Of a DNA stretch of 64,000 nt, positions 38,394-48,871 are shown in pieces. The notes beneath the pieces are model-generated. The model had not been told where the DNA came from. It ran no database searches and saw nothing but the letters and a program-made list of their open reading frames with translations. Made by a program: the position numbers and the translations under genes. The stretch's first letter is position 1, and each line of letters starts with the position of its first letter. Source of the DNA: Trichomonas tenax (lineage: Eukaryota; Parabasalia; Trichomonadida; Trichomonadidae); assembly GCA_023091735.1 (NCBI GenBank), contig JALKBU010000182.1, positions 1-64,000 of the forward strand, read 5' to 3'.

Positions 38394-39632
38394 ATGTTTT
38401 CCCTTGAATACGAAGTCACAAAAAAAAATGATGAAGGTAAAAAGGGAACTGTTTATTACACGGACATAAATGTTACTAATGTGAAGCTCTGGAAGTTAAT
38501 GACAACGATTCTATCACAATTAACGTGCGATGTTCCTGTTTTACATCCAACTAGAAGCAATGTTTTGTTTTTACTGGCAATGCCGAGTAATATGTCGCTA
38601 GATAATCTAATTTCATTTGTTCAGAGAATAAATCCTACGAAAAGTTTTATTATTACGATAATACATCATTTTATGAATTCAGCAATTATAGAATTTGAAT
38701 GTCAATCAGATGCGGACAAGTTTTACATAAGATCTCTCGGAGTTCAATTTGATGGAATATTAACACACGTAAAATGCATCCTTATCTTCTTATATAGTGT
38801 CATCAGCCCTAACTGCACGATTTTACCTATAAAAACTATGAAAGAATCAGGTCAAAGAGAATTTGAACTTCCTTTATGTCCAATTTGTTTCCTTTTGTTT
38901 GATCCTCTAATTTCAAGCTATTTCAACACATGCCTGACAGGAGATATATCAGATGAAGCTTACCTTCAGTGGGGCAGACCAGATTGCAAAGTGTGCCAGA
39001 AAATACACAATCCTGAAAACTTCTCGCAAATGGTTTGCTTATGTGGTGAAAAACGCAATCTTTGGATATGTTTGCATTGCGGACACGTTGGCTGTGAAAG
39101 AGATCATAATCGCCACGCCATTGAGCACTTCCAAAACACGATGCATAGGTTTGCTTTTAGAGTTGACAGAACATGGGTGTGGGACTATATCTCAGACAGA
39201 TCTGTCGATAGATCATTTCAATCTCTTTCACAAGGACCCAATGAAAGCATCACTGAGAACTATCGTGAGATGCTTGTAGATGGAATATGTTCTGTTCATT
39301 TAAAGTCTGATACCGAACGCGGAAATATTGATAACGCAATTGGAAAGAGAATTCTCGCTCTTAGAGATGAAAGCATAGATTTATCAGATCAAATCAAAAG
39401 TTTAGATTCTCAGTTCAAGGAAGTAGAAGAACTGCAAATGCAACTTTCAGGGTTGATGCAGAAAATCAACGATATAAAATCAACACCAATAATGGTTGAA
39501 GTTGGTGAATTAGAGAAACTCAATGCTGAGTATAAATCAAAACTTCAAAAACTCGATCTCCAACAAAAACAACTCTTCCAGCAACTCGAGAAACGAGTAG
39601 ATGTTTCAAATCAAGTTATTATCGATATGTAA
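38394..39632 (+). CDS. BRAP2-like protein with degenerate RING and ZnF-UBP
   Basis: This 412-residue protein has the BRAP2/IMP order. An RRM-like BRAP2 domain comes first (about 60-125, with IIEFECQSDADKFYIRSLGV then QF). A RING position follows (about 158-205), then a ZnF-UBP domain (about 210-275, CLCGEKRNLWICLHCGHVGC followed by HNRHAIEHF and WDYISD), then a C-terminal coiled coil (about 320-405). In the RING, the first CxxC (LCPICF) and last CxxC (DCKVC) remain, but the central C-x-H-x2-H-x2-C ligands read NTCLTGDISDEAYLQW, with only one cysteine. E3 ligase activity is therefore doubtful. Human BRAP binds ubiquitin and regulates Ras-MAPK scaffolding and nuclear import. Confidence 0.85.
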   Translation: MFSLEYEVTKKNDEGKKGTVYYTDINVTNVKLWKLMTTILSQLTCDVPVLHPTRSNVLFLLAMPSNMSLDNLISFVQRINPTKSFIITIIHHFMNSAIIEFECQSDADKFYIRSLGVQFDGILTHVKCILIFLYSVISPNCTILPIKTMKESGQREFELPLCPICFLLFDPLISSYFNTCLTGDISDEAYLQWGRPDCKVCQKIHNPENFSQMVCLCGEKRNLWICLHCGHVGCERDHNRHAIEHFQNTMHRFAFRVDRTWVWDYISDRSVDRSFQSLSQGPNESITENYREMLVDGICSVHLKSDTERGNIDNAIGKRILALRDESIDLSDQIKSLDSQFKEVEELQMQLSGLMQKINDIKSTPIMVEVGELEKLNAEYKSKLQKLDLQQKQLFQQLEKRVDVSNQVIIDM

Positions 39633-40096
39633 TTGATTTAAATGAAACAAACAGAAGATCTATACACGAATTAGAAAAAAGTCGATGATAACAAATCTTC
39701 TTTGAGAAAGATTTTTATTTCATTTGAGATGAAAAAATGAAAGCGATTTTCTAGAACCGCACTTGTTACTGTAGTTTATGTGTTTTTATGGCAAACAAAC
39801 ACTGGCTGTGAACCAGAGAAAAAAGATGTTTTTTTAATAAATTGTGTTATAGTTTTAAAAATGTGTTTGTAACTTCTTGTACACTGAACATTTTTCTTTC
39901 TTCACGCATCAAATAAATAACCAAAAAAATGAAGTATTGAATGATAGTGAAAATAAGTATTTATTGCAAACAATATTGTATTTGAATCGTGATTTGACAA
40001 AAGTCTCGAAAAAAGGTTTGATTCGTATATAACAACCAAAGAATGGTTTATATTTAGAAATTCAAAAAAAAAAATTAAAAATGCTCAAAAGACGTT
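39633..40096. other. intergenic spacer
   Basis: About 465 bp of AT-rich sequence; nothing recognised. Confidence 0.4.
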
Positions 40097-40106
40097 TTAC
40101 ATTTCA
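40097..40106 (+). promoter_or_regulatory. initiator-like TTACATTTCA
   Basis: Two bases before the ATG at 40109; resembles the elements at 35904 and 5063. Confidence 0.4.
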
Positions 40107-40108
40107 AA

Positions 40109-41584
40109 ATGTCTGATTTCCTCGATAATTCGAACCTCGGGAGTTCATTTCTCAATAGTATCGAGGACATCGGACTGGATGGCGTCGGTCCGCCCAAAAA
40201 AGTGCAGCCGAAAGTCGAAGAGAAGAAAGCTGCGCCACCAAAAACAAATACTACAACAAACACAAAGAAAGTTGAACAAAAATCTAACCCAAAGACAGAT
40301 AACAGTAAGAAACCGGCTCCTGCAAAAGAAGGAGGCCCGAAACGCCCTGCAAGAGCTCCATTGATGGATTTAGGGAAAATCGACTTAAATGCGCTTTTAC
40401 CACCAGCATCAACACCACTTATATCACCAATACCTAAATCTGCACAAGATTCGTTTGCTGCGCCAAAACAAACATCAAATCAAAATCCGAGTCCATATTT
40501 CAATCCTCTTCAGCCAGCACCACCACAAACATCGCCAATTATCACAATGGTTGAGAATCGATTGACAAATTATCTTCAAGCGTCTTTGAAAAATCTCGCA
40601 AATGAGTTTATCAACACTTTACCGACACTTTTCCCTGATGACGATTTGGTATCACAGGCTGTTTCATCTTGTGTCCAGGACCTTCAAGATAAGATTAGAT
40701 CTTCAATTGTTTTCAATGTAAAACAAAATCAATCGAATTCTAATAACTTCAGCACAATGTTCACATCATACGCACCGCTCTTCAGGGAACTCTACTTTGA
40801 AGCTGAGAGAGCCAAAGGAAAGGATTATTCAGTTTTTGATAATAATATTCGTGAAGCAAGAGCGTCTGCGTCATCTGCATCTTCGGCCTTTCACACACAA
40901 ATCCAAGAATCACTCGAAGAATTCACATCAATCATTAATGATTTAAATTATGCGAGAATGAACTTTGAAACTGCTTCAAGAACATATCAGAAGAATCATT
41001 CACACGTCCTTGAAACTTATAATTTGCTTGAAATTCGAAAGGCTGAACTCGACGCAGATGCGAAAATATTAGAATCAAAAACGAAGCATTTAGAAGCTGA
41101 ACAAGATAAAAACAACACAGCATCTGAAATAGACATAAATGACCTTGTGTCTGTTGCCAATGAAGCACTTGATTCCATAAGAATCAACTTGAATGCTGAT
41201 GATATATCACAGAACATCAGAAGAGATTCATATAACATCGAAATGGCCTGCGATGATATAAGTCAGATGCGCCAAATGAAGTTATATCAGTTGCAGGAGT
41301 TCCAGGACCAACTTGCAATGGCATCATCTGTAACATACACTTATAACACACAGCGACAATTACCTGATGATTCAGCACCTCTCTCGATAGAATCTTCAGT
41401 CGTGGATGATGAAAATCAAGCTCCTACACCAAGCCAAGAGCTAAAGAAGAGGCTTAGATCACTGTCTCTTGCAAGAAAGGAGTCGCTGCAGAAAGCCACT
41501 GATTTCATGGATAATGTGAGAAGAGGTGAAAGAAGGAGAACAAGAAAGCAAGTCACTGATATATCATTGCTAAGTTCTGTATAA
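40109..41584 (+). CDS. coiled-coil protein with proline-rich N-terminus, unknown
   Basis: Residues 1-145 are low-complexity and rich in P, K, T and N (KVQPKVEEKKAAPPKTNTTT). The N-terminus reads SDFLDNSNLGSSFLNSIEDI. Residues 150-400 are mostly helical with coiled-coil segments, for example LETYNLLEIRKAELDADAKI. The C-terminus is basic (LKKRLRSLSLARKESLQK, RRGERRRTRKQ). This layout is common among basal-body and axonemal scaffold proteins, and several neighbours are flagellar, but no family-specific motif is recognised. Confidence 0.6.
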   Translation: MSDFLDNSNLGSSFLNSIEDIGLDGVGPPKKVQPKVEEKKAAPPKTNTTTNTKKVEQKSNPKTDNSKKPAPAKEGGPKRPARAPLMDLGKIDLNALLPPASTPLISPIPKSAQDSFAAPKQTSNQNPSPYFNPLQPAPPQTSPIITMVENRLTNYLQASLKNLANEFINTLPTLFPDDDLVSQAVSSCVQDLQDKIRSSIVFNVKQNQSNSNNFSTMFTSYAPLFRELYFEAERAKGKDYSVFDNNIREARASASSASSAFHTQIQESLEEFTSIINDLNYARMNFETASRTYQKNHSHVLETYNLLEIRKAELDADAKILESKTKHLEAEQDKNNTASEIDINDLVSVANEALDSIRINLNADDISQNIRRDSYNIEMACDDISQMRQMKLYQLQEFQDQLAMASSVTYTYNTQRQLPDDSAPLSIESSVVDDENQAPTPSQELKKRLRSLSLARKESLQKATDFMDNVRRGERRRTRKQVTDISLLSSV

Positions 41585-41732
41585 TTTTCTTTATTTGTTT
41601 GTATTTATATTAATAAATGATTGTACATTTGTACAAAAGTTATAGAAAAACCATTTTGTTGTATACAAAAGTTATGAAAAAATTACACTTTTTTAAATAA
41701 AGAAGAAAAATACAAAATTAATATAAAACACA

Positions 41733-42878
41733 TTAAACTTCAGATCCTGTTTCTAAGATCTTTTGGTATTTCTCGACCTGACCTTCCATTTGCAAAACCC
41801 TTGTTTTGACTGCTTCTATTTCTGCTTCAAGGGCCAAAACTTCATCTTCGAGTGCTTGTTTGTCTTGTTCACTTCTATCATTATCTTCTTTGGCGTTATT
41901 TAACGATTCTCTTTCTGCAATTGAAGAGTTCCTCTCCTCCTCAATATTGATATGAGAAATCTCGTCTTTAGCACCATGCATGTATGATTTAATCTTGTTT
42001 GCTTGAAAAGCATCATCGGAAATTGCCAATGAGTCTATACTTGCATCATGAAGCTTGTTATTCAATCCATCGATCTGCGAATGGTAATCATTATACATTT
42101 TGAGCTCTTCTAGAAGCTGTTGAACCTTTTGACGCTGATTTGAATAATCTTCGTTATATTTCTTAATGATTTCTTCCTCCTGTTGATGAATTTCGTCTAT
42201 TTTGTTCTTAAGATCCTTATTTTTAAGCTTCTGAGCAATGATTTGATCGATTTTACCTTGAATTTTTTCAAATCGCTTTGATTCATCTGAAAAATCGGCC
42301 TTATATTCTATATTTTCGATAACAGGGACCTTAATACCAGAAAGATTCCGCTCTTTCTTAATTTCAAGTCTGTTCTTAAGTTCAAGCTTTTCATTTCGCA
42401 ATTTAATTTTCATTTCTCGAATTGTATTTTCTGCTTCGAGTTTAGAAACAGTTGTGCTAAGATCCATTAATTCCTTGCGTAAAGCCTCCGTTGGTAAAGA
42501 TTTATGTGTATTTTCGATAATTTTGTTCGCTGCTTCGAGTTCTTCAACCATTGGTTTAAGATTTGTGTACGTCATTTCCGGTTCAGCCAATAAACGGAGA
42601 GCATTTCCCTCTCTTTCATTTAAAGAGTCCTCAAACTTCACAACAGAGTTTGCAAAAGCAAGAATCTTTAATGTTCGCTGGTTCAATGTTTCTGACATCT
42701 CTATATTTTGATTGCTGACCTCTTCGACGTAATGTCCCCCTTTAACAAAATCATTCAGATCCGTTACGAATTTTTCCTGCTTATTTTGAAGATCTTTGAT
42801 CAGTAACTCGTCGAGGCAGCATTTGCTGCTGCTTTCGATCGCCGAATTTCGTGATGCGCCAAGTTTGGTCCCACGCAT
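41733..42878 (-). CDS. coiled-coil protein, unknown
   Basis: The 381-residue protein is almost all coiled coil from residue 60 to the end, with heptad-rich stretches such as KQALEDEVLALEAEIEAVKT and LKNKIDEIHQQEEEIIKKYN. The first 30 residues are not helical (MRGTKLGASRNSAIESSSKC). It converges tail to tail with the coiled-coil gene that ends at 41584, about 150 bp away. No diagnostic domain is seen; a flagellar or mitotic structural role is possible but unsupported. TTTGCATGACATA (42935-42947) and TTACATGGCAAAT (42921-42933), related to the recurring element, lie 43-70 bases upstream. Confidence 0.6.
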   Translation of the reverse strand: MRGTKLGASRNSAIESSSKCCLDELLIKDLQNKQEKFVTDLNDFVKGGHYVEEVSNQNIEMSETLNQRTLKILAFANSVVKFEDSLNEREGNALRLLAEPEMTYTNLKPMVEELEAANKIIENTHKSLPTEALRKELMDLSTTVSKLEAENTIREMKIKLRNEKLELKNRLEIKKERNLSGIKVPVIENIEYKADFSDESKRFEKIQGKIDQIIAQKLKNKDLKNKIDEIHQQEEEIIKKYNEDYSNQRQKVQQLLEELKMYNDYHSQIDGLNNKLHDASIDSLAISDDAFQANKIKSYMHGAKDEISHINIEEERNSSIAERESLNNAKEDNDRSEQDKQALEDEVLALEAEIEAVKTRVLQMEGQVEKYQKILETGSEV

Positions 42879-43214
42879 TCGAAATATTATAAACGGATGC
42901 AGCCCCTGCTTTCATTTTCATTACATGGCAAATATTTGCATGACATATGTCAGTCTATAATAATTTTGCATCACAGCTTTTCACGGGTTGACTTGGACTT
43001 TGTTGAAACAAAAGATTTATAGAATCATCGATTATACTGAGTGTTAAAAGTAAATGTCTTTGGCCTTATTTATCAAAGCTTTAACTCACTGTCAAAAGAA
43101 TTTCAATCGAAAGATATGTACTTAACGTACATTGTCATTTTGTCAGACATCTTTTTATTTTGTTGTTGAATGTGTGATAGAAATTGGTGCTTTAATTAAT
43201 TAAATGTTAGTCAA

Positions 43215-43785
43215 TGTCCAGTTATAGCACTAATCATATCTATGGCTGTTGCATTTGTAGGCTCAATTTTAATTCTTTGGAAACCATTTAGATTAGATAT
43301 TGCATATAAAGTTGGATTCTATGCCTATTCCACTTACTTTTACATCCTTGGCTTGGGAGTTGCTATTGCAGCAAGCTATAATATTGTTGGCATAAAGAAA
43401 AAACCCCTCTTCATGCAAAGCATGTGGATGGACTGTAGTGTTAATATTTTTTATGTTTCCTGACACCTACTTTTTATTTTTGTATATGAGCCAAGCGATT
43501 ATAGATGTCGTGTAAATTTGGGAAAAACCTGAAATGATTAATATAAAGAACCTTCTAGAAAAGGAATTTGACTGTGAGGGTTATCAAAATAGCTGTTCTA
43601 AAGTATTTCACAAAATTAATCTTAGTGTTACTTTTTTGCATTCACCAATATTAATAATGGTTATTCTTATACTTGCTTTAACTTTCTTTGACTGCTTAAG
43701 GCACGGTCTCAAAGAAAATAATTCACTTTCCACCAATGTTAATAATCGAGTTGTTGATAATGCTTTAAAGAAACAATTAGTTTAA
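43215..43785 (+). pseudogene. tetraspanin-like gene, broken
   Basis: The first frame (43242-43463) carries two hydrophobic segments (VAFVGSILILW and FYILGLGVAIAASYNIVG). Its continuation in another frame, from about 43425, reads WTVVLIFFMFPDTYFLFLYM, a third membrane segment, and meets a TAA at 43513-43515. The same frame continues with a cysteine-bearing loop (LEKEFDCEGYQNSC) and a last membrane segment (SPILIMVILILALTFFDCL), ending at 43785. Four membrane segments with a Cys-containing loop before the last suggest a tetraspanin. At least one frameshift and one stop break it, and an upstream TAA removes any normal start. Confidence 0.5.
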
Positions 43786-44009
43786 AATAATAAAGTAGAT
43801 ATCATTAACTTGTTTGAGAATAAGCTTCTCATTATTAACTGCTCATTAGTCGTCAATATCGAGGAAATCATAATAAATGTTCTCAAAGAAAGCTAATAAA
43901 ATATTGGAATAATTATTGAATTTAAAGTTTGAATAAAAAAAATCAAATTGAGTTATTATACATTAAATTTTGATAAAAAAAGAGGCATAGTATCGATTAT
44001 TAATTGAGT

Positions 44010-44573
44010 GTATATATCCTTCTCCATTGTATGGTTCTTCTTCAGCTCCAAATTCTATCAATTTCTCCTGAACATCCTTGTCTTGCGTATAAAATATTGG
44101 TGTATATATTCACATTTGCACCATACTCCATCAGTCTTTACAAAAGTTGAAGATTCTTGTTTCATTCAGCATAAAATAGAGGCCCGCTTAGAAATAGCGA
44201 TAGAAATAAATATCAGATATATCCATCCAATCAACAGCATTAACATTTGCTCCTCTGTCAATTAGCATCAATGCTGCTTCAAGACTGTTTGATCTAGTTG
44301 CAGCAATTAGTGGAGTTGATACATCAAATCGTTCTCCTTCAATTTTCGCGCCTGAATCAATTAATAATTTGACCACATCAATACTGGGTGTTGCTGCTGC
44401 AACATGTAATGGCCGAATTCCATTAATATCGCAATGGTTGACATCAGTGCCAAGTTTAATAAGATATTTCGCAACGTCAATGCTGCAAAAAATAACGGAG
44501 TTTTACCTTCATTATCATCGAAATCAACTTTTGCACCATGTTCAATCAGCTTAGTTGCAATATCTTTCCTCAA
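44010..44573 (-). pseudogene. decayed duplicate of the ankyrin C-terminal region
   Basis: Fragments in shifting frames (ATKLIEHGAKVDFDDNEGKT at 44573 downwards, then MVKLLIDSGAKIEGERFDVS and LMLIDRGANVNAVDWMD) are ankyrin repeats. They parallel the end of the neighbouring ankyrin pseudogene, and even bases 44010-44170 match its last codons, with stops. It looks like a tandem duplicate of the 3' part that has decayed further. Confidence 0.6.
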
Positions 44574-44887
44574 GCTATTTATAAATCAAGAGAAGTTTTA
44601 ACTACAAAACTTTAGGTCATAGCACATTAACTGGTAAATTTTAAAGATAAGTCAATGTCAAATTAAAGACTCAACACCTAGGACATAATAATAAATTTTT
44701 TTTTCAAGGGGTATACACCTGTTCTTCCAAGCTTGCCTTGGATTTTCTAAAACTTACCCAGTGCCAAGCTAATGATAATAAATATTTAAATAATTAGATT
44801 TAAAGTTTTATCAATGAAAAATTTAATTGTCTCATAGACTTAATTTGGACGATAGTTAATCTAATAAAAATTGAATTTATTATCAAC

Positions 44888-46726
44888 TCATAATTGATCG
44901 AATAAACTTGAAAATAAATTTTCTTCAGGTTCTTTTTCGGCTCCCAATTCAATTAATTTCTTTTGAACTTCCTTGTCATGCGAATAGAATATTGGTGTGT
45001 GATTATACAGATTTCTGGCATTAACATTTGCACCAGATTCTATCAGTTTTGACAAAAGTTGAAGATTATTGTTTCTTGCTGCATAAAATAATGGAGTTTT
45101 GCCTTCTTCATCAGCGAAATCAACTTTTGCACCATGTTCAATCAGCTTAGTTGCAATATCAATGCTGTTAGTAATTGCTGCTGCAGATAAAGGCTTCGTT
45201 CCCAAGTAATAAAATCTTTTTGAGTCTATTTCAATGCTTCTCGTAACATTAGTTCTTCTATCAATTATCACTGTTTTTTCTGAATTAACATCGGCATCGA
45301 GTTCAATCAATTTATCCGCCGTTTCGAAATAGTTCATTAAAATAGCATTGTATAATGGTGTTCTTCCTGTTTTATTGTATCCATTTATATCTGCTCTGAA
45401 TTCAATTAATTTCATTATGAGTTCGAGGCTGCAATTTTAGGAAGCCTCTGCTAATAAACTTTTGCTAAATTCATAGTCTTTATTTAATTTGGCACCCATT
45501 TCGATTAATTTCATTGCAATTTTTTCGCGACTATATTTAACAGCAATAAACAAAGGCGATGAGCGGTGAATGTTTTGATCTTCAATTGGCGCTCCACATT
45601 CAATTAATTTTGTAACAATAACAATATTATCTTTTTTGATTGCATCGTGTAAAAGTGAGTTTCCTCTGATATCCCTTTTGTCGATTTTTGCTCTCTTTTC
45701 AAGTAATTTTAAAGCAATTTCTGTATGATTATTATGTATCGCATAATATATTGGTGGATTTTTATAAATGTCCACAATATCAATATTTGATCCACTTTCA
45801 ATCAAAATATTTGAGATTTCCTGGTATGAGCATTGAACAGCATTATTTAATGGAGTGTTACCATATGTGTGTTGGATATCAATGTTCGCACCATGTTTGA
45901 TCAACTTTTTGGAAATTTATTCGGAGTTATTATGCACAGCTAAAATCAATCCATTGTCAATATCGAGATTTCCAACGATAGAATATATATCATCAAACAA
46001 AGATGGAATTCTAAAATGTATTGATGCATTTGATAATTCGTTTTTGCTATCATTGTCAGAAGCTAAAAGATAAATTAATCCTTCAAGATTGAGATATTGA
46101 ATTTTTAACTTTAGAGGAATCTCAATGCCAAGCTCTGCATTAAGATAAGTAATATAGTTGAAATCATGTATTGCAATGGCAGCTTTCATTGTTTCTTTAT
46201 CTGGGATAAAGAACTTTTGGCATTCTTGAATGATATCGAGATTTCTGCCGATGATGCTTTTATTAAGATAGTGTTGTTTGAGTTTGAAATTATTGCTGAG
46301 AAAGAATCTGAAACAACTTATTGATCCACATTAGCAACATAAACCTAAAACATCTCTATCTTGCAATGCATTCCCATCATCCATTTGAATTTCCTTAATT
46401 TTTTCAAGATTATCGTGCACAATGGAACGATTGACTTCATCGGATTCATACCGATTAAGAATCTCATCAATACTTTCGTAAGAAAATGTTGATAAGCTAA
46501 TCCCATAGCATTTATTAAATAATATCTCAAAATCACTTGCGCATGATGTGGGTTTGATTTTGAAGTGAGAGTAAAGGAGTTCGCAGAGTTCCCAATACTC
46601 TTGAAAAACTTTAATATTAACAGTGCCTGCATATGAAATTGCTCTATATATCGCTGGAACATCCATTTTTTCTTTTTCGATGAAATCAACCAAATCTAAA
46701 TAAGATTTGAACTCTCCTGGTTCCAT
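44888..46726 (-). pseudogene. DUF3447/ankyrin protein gene interrupted by three in-frame TAA codons
   Basis: A single reverse-strand frame spans 613 codons without any frameshift, but contains TAA at 46331-46333, 45917-45919 and 45437-45439 before its final stop at 44888-44890. The N-terminal part (MEPGEFKSYLDLVDFIEKEK) and the middle (MKAAIAIHDFNYITYLNAEL) match trichomonad DUF3447 proteins. The rest holds about ten ankyrin repeats (KLIKHGANIDIQHTYGNTPL, KLIECGAPIEDQN and similar). Such proteins are abundant in trichomonads and their partners are mostly unknown. Flanking residues line up across each stop, so these are point changes. Confidence 0.78.
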
Positions 46727-47284
46727 TCTTGCAATTCGTGTAAAGATGTTAATATACGCTTTTTATTTTGTTTGTAATCTGCAGAATAGATCTGCATCAA
46801 AAGCTTTTCTTTCCATAATGAAAATGAAGTGATTTTTTCATTTTTGAATTGATATTGAATTTTCACTTCTTATGTTTTTGACAACACGTTTGAGATTCAT
46901 TGCATAACAATTTAAAGAGTCACAGTAATGTGGTTTATCTACACCAATAACAAAAAGTCTTTTACCAAGAAAGGATTTCAACTTTACTTGAGTGCTGCGA
47001 ATTTTATTTTACATGTGATATGATATAAAATGAGAATTACGCCTAACCAAATGCACACCAATATTCCCTTCTATATTGCTATTGTTCGCGTCATTGTGTT
47101 AAGGAGCATTTTATTTGTCCAAGGGGATTCTTTTAATAACCAGCCTTTATTTATATATTTGATGTTATTTTAGAAGAGGCAATAATCATTTGATTCTATA
47201 AAACAAGTTTTCGCATATTTTTCTTGTGCTTTCGCGCCCGTATATTTGATGTTGATTTGAATGTCAAAATTTTTGAATTTTATA
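46727..47284. other. intergenic spacer
   Basis: About 560 bp between divergent units; AT-rich, no initiator recognised for the ankyrin unit. Confidence 0.4.
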
Positions 47285-47297
47285 TTTACATGTCAGA
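47285..47297 (+). promoter_or_regulatory. TTTACATGTCAGA element
   Basis: Lies 112 bases before the coiled-coil start at 47410, farther than usual, with short out-of-frame ATGs between. Confidence 0.35.
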
Positions 47298-47409
47298 TTG
47301 ATCATAATGTGATTTTTTAATGTAATCATCATATAGCTCATCACATAGAGAGTGTTGTGACAAGTTTTGGTTTAATAATATTGAATAATGAAAAACGTGA
47401 CATCTGAAG

Positions 47410-48729
47410 ATGATATCCGAAGATGAATTTATGTCCTTCCAGACGCGGATGAACGCAGTCCGCAAGGAGACTTTCAGCCTCAAGGAGAAGGTTAAAGATT
47501 TGTTGAAAGCGAACGCAGAATATCAATCTCTCGAAACTGAAGTTGACAATCTCGAGAAACAGAAAGCCGACAGTAAAAAGAGACACCAGGAGTCTCTCGC
47601 ACTTGTACAGGAAGAAATTGCGTCATTAAAACAAAAATTGATTAAATTAAAAGAGCAAAATGAAACTGATCAAAATAATCAGTTTAAAGACTTAACAGAC
47701 AAAATAGAAACACATAAGCAGAAGATTGAACTTAAAGAAAGTAAAATCGCAATGTTAACTCAAAATAATAAAAAATTCGAAGCAAGATTCATCAAAAAGA
47801 AACATGATTTGGACCAGCTCAGAGCCCGCTGCAAGAAATTAAAGCCTGTCGTTGACTTTTTAACGACATCACGTGCTTATCCAATGTATCACGAAGATCT
47901 CAAAATGCAAAAGAGAAAACTCCTTCAAAAACTCCAAACACTCAATGATGCTAAAGCAGATCTCATTAAGAGACAAGAAAATCTTGATGCGTTCAACAGA
48001 TCAATTGCAATCAAAATTCAATTGAAGAATCAAGAGCTTAGCATGGCAAGCTCACGTCTTGAGACCACCAAAACACGTATTCAGACTGCTGAAAAGGAAA
48101 TTACTCAAACACAAGATGCCATTGCTGCTGCTAAAGCTCGTCTTGATGCATGCATCGCTGAAAACCAAGCATACATAGATCAACAAGAGCAGGAACTCCA
48201 GAAGTACACAGTGATCAATGATGAATACACAAAGCAACTGAATGAGCTTACAGAGCAATACAATAGCCTTGTGACAAGCCTCGATGATCAAAAGAAGAAG
48301 TTGGAGGAGGATAAAGTTAAATGGAAGCAACAGGCTGCTGAACTTCGTAAAATCGTTATTCAGCTCAAGGATACAGGAATTGATCCATCTATTCCAAGAA
48401 TTGATGTTGAGCTCCAGAAAAAGATCGAAGGTATCATTTTCGATAAGGAACGAATTTCAAAGCATATGGCACAATTGAGGCAAGAGATTCAAGGAAAGAA
48501 GAATGAAATTGATACTGTTGAATTCCAAATCCAGAACCAGACTCTTAAGCAGCAGCCAACATCGCAGATCACGCAGTCTCCTGATTTCCAGCAGAAGCAG
48601 CTTCTTCTCGAAGAGTTAATCATTCAAAATGTCGATCTTAACAAGCAGATTGTTGAATATCAAAAGAAGATTCAAGAACTTAAGAGTGATTCTGATCAAA
48701 TTAGAAAGAGCTTACAAAAAGCAAAATAA
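47410..48729 (+). CDS. coiled-coil protein, unknown
   Basis: The 439-residue protein is nearly continuous coiled coil (for example DNLEKQKADSKKRHQESLAL and QLNELTEQYNSLVTSLDDQK) with a break near residues 315-330 (DTGIDPSIPRIDVEL). It is rich in Q, K and E, with no catalytic or membrane segment. Length and pattern fit axonemal or IFT coiled-coil proteins, but I see no family motif. The stop lies in TAAA. It converges with the rubrerythrin gene, about 140 bp apart. Confidence 0.6.
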   Translation: MISEDEFMSFQTRMNAVRKETFSLKEKVKDLLKANAEYQSLETEVDNLEKQKADSKKRHQESLALVQEEIASLKQKLIKLKEQNETDQNNQFKDLTDKIETHKQKIELKESKIAMLTQNNKKFEARFIKKKHDLDQLRARCKKLKPVVDFLTTSRAYPMYHEDLKMQKRKLLQKLQTLNDAKADLIKRQENLDAFNRSIAIKIQLKNQELSMASSRLETTKTRIQTAEKEITQTQDAIAAAKARLDACIAENQAYIDQQEQELQKYTVINDEYTKQLNELTEQYNSLVTSLDDQKKKLEEDKVKWKQQAAELRKIVIQLKDTGIDPSIPRIDVELQKKIEGIIFDKERISKHMAQLRQEIQGKKNEIDTVEFQIQNQTLKQQPTSQITQSPDFQQKQLLLEELIIQNVDLNKQIVEYQKKIQELKSDSDQIRKSLQKAK

Positions 48730-48871
48730 AAATCTAGTCTATTGTTTATTAAATTCAACACAATACATTTTGAAAATCAAATTTTTCAAATTAGCTTTAT
48801 TTTCAAAATTAAGCATGCATAACAATAAAAATGTTGATATGTGGTGTAAAACAATAAGTATTTTTAAATTG

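Noticed and set aside
44888..46726. Altered genetic code (TAA/TAG as glutamine)
   Set aside because: All intact genes in the window use CAA/CAG for Gln and stop at TAA in normal places. The interrupted frames are of families known for many pseudogenes.
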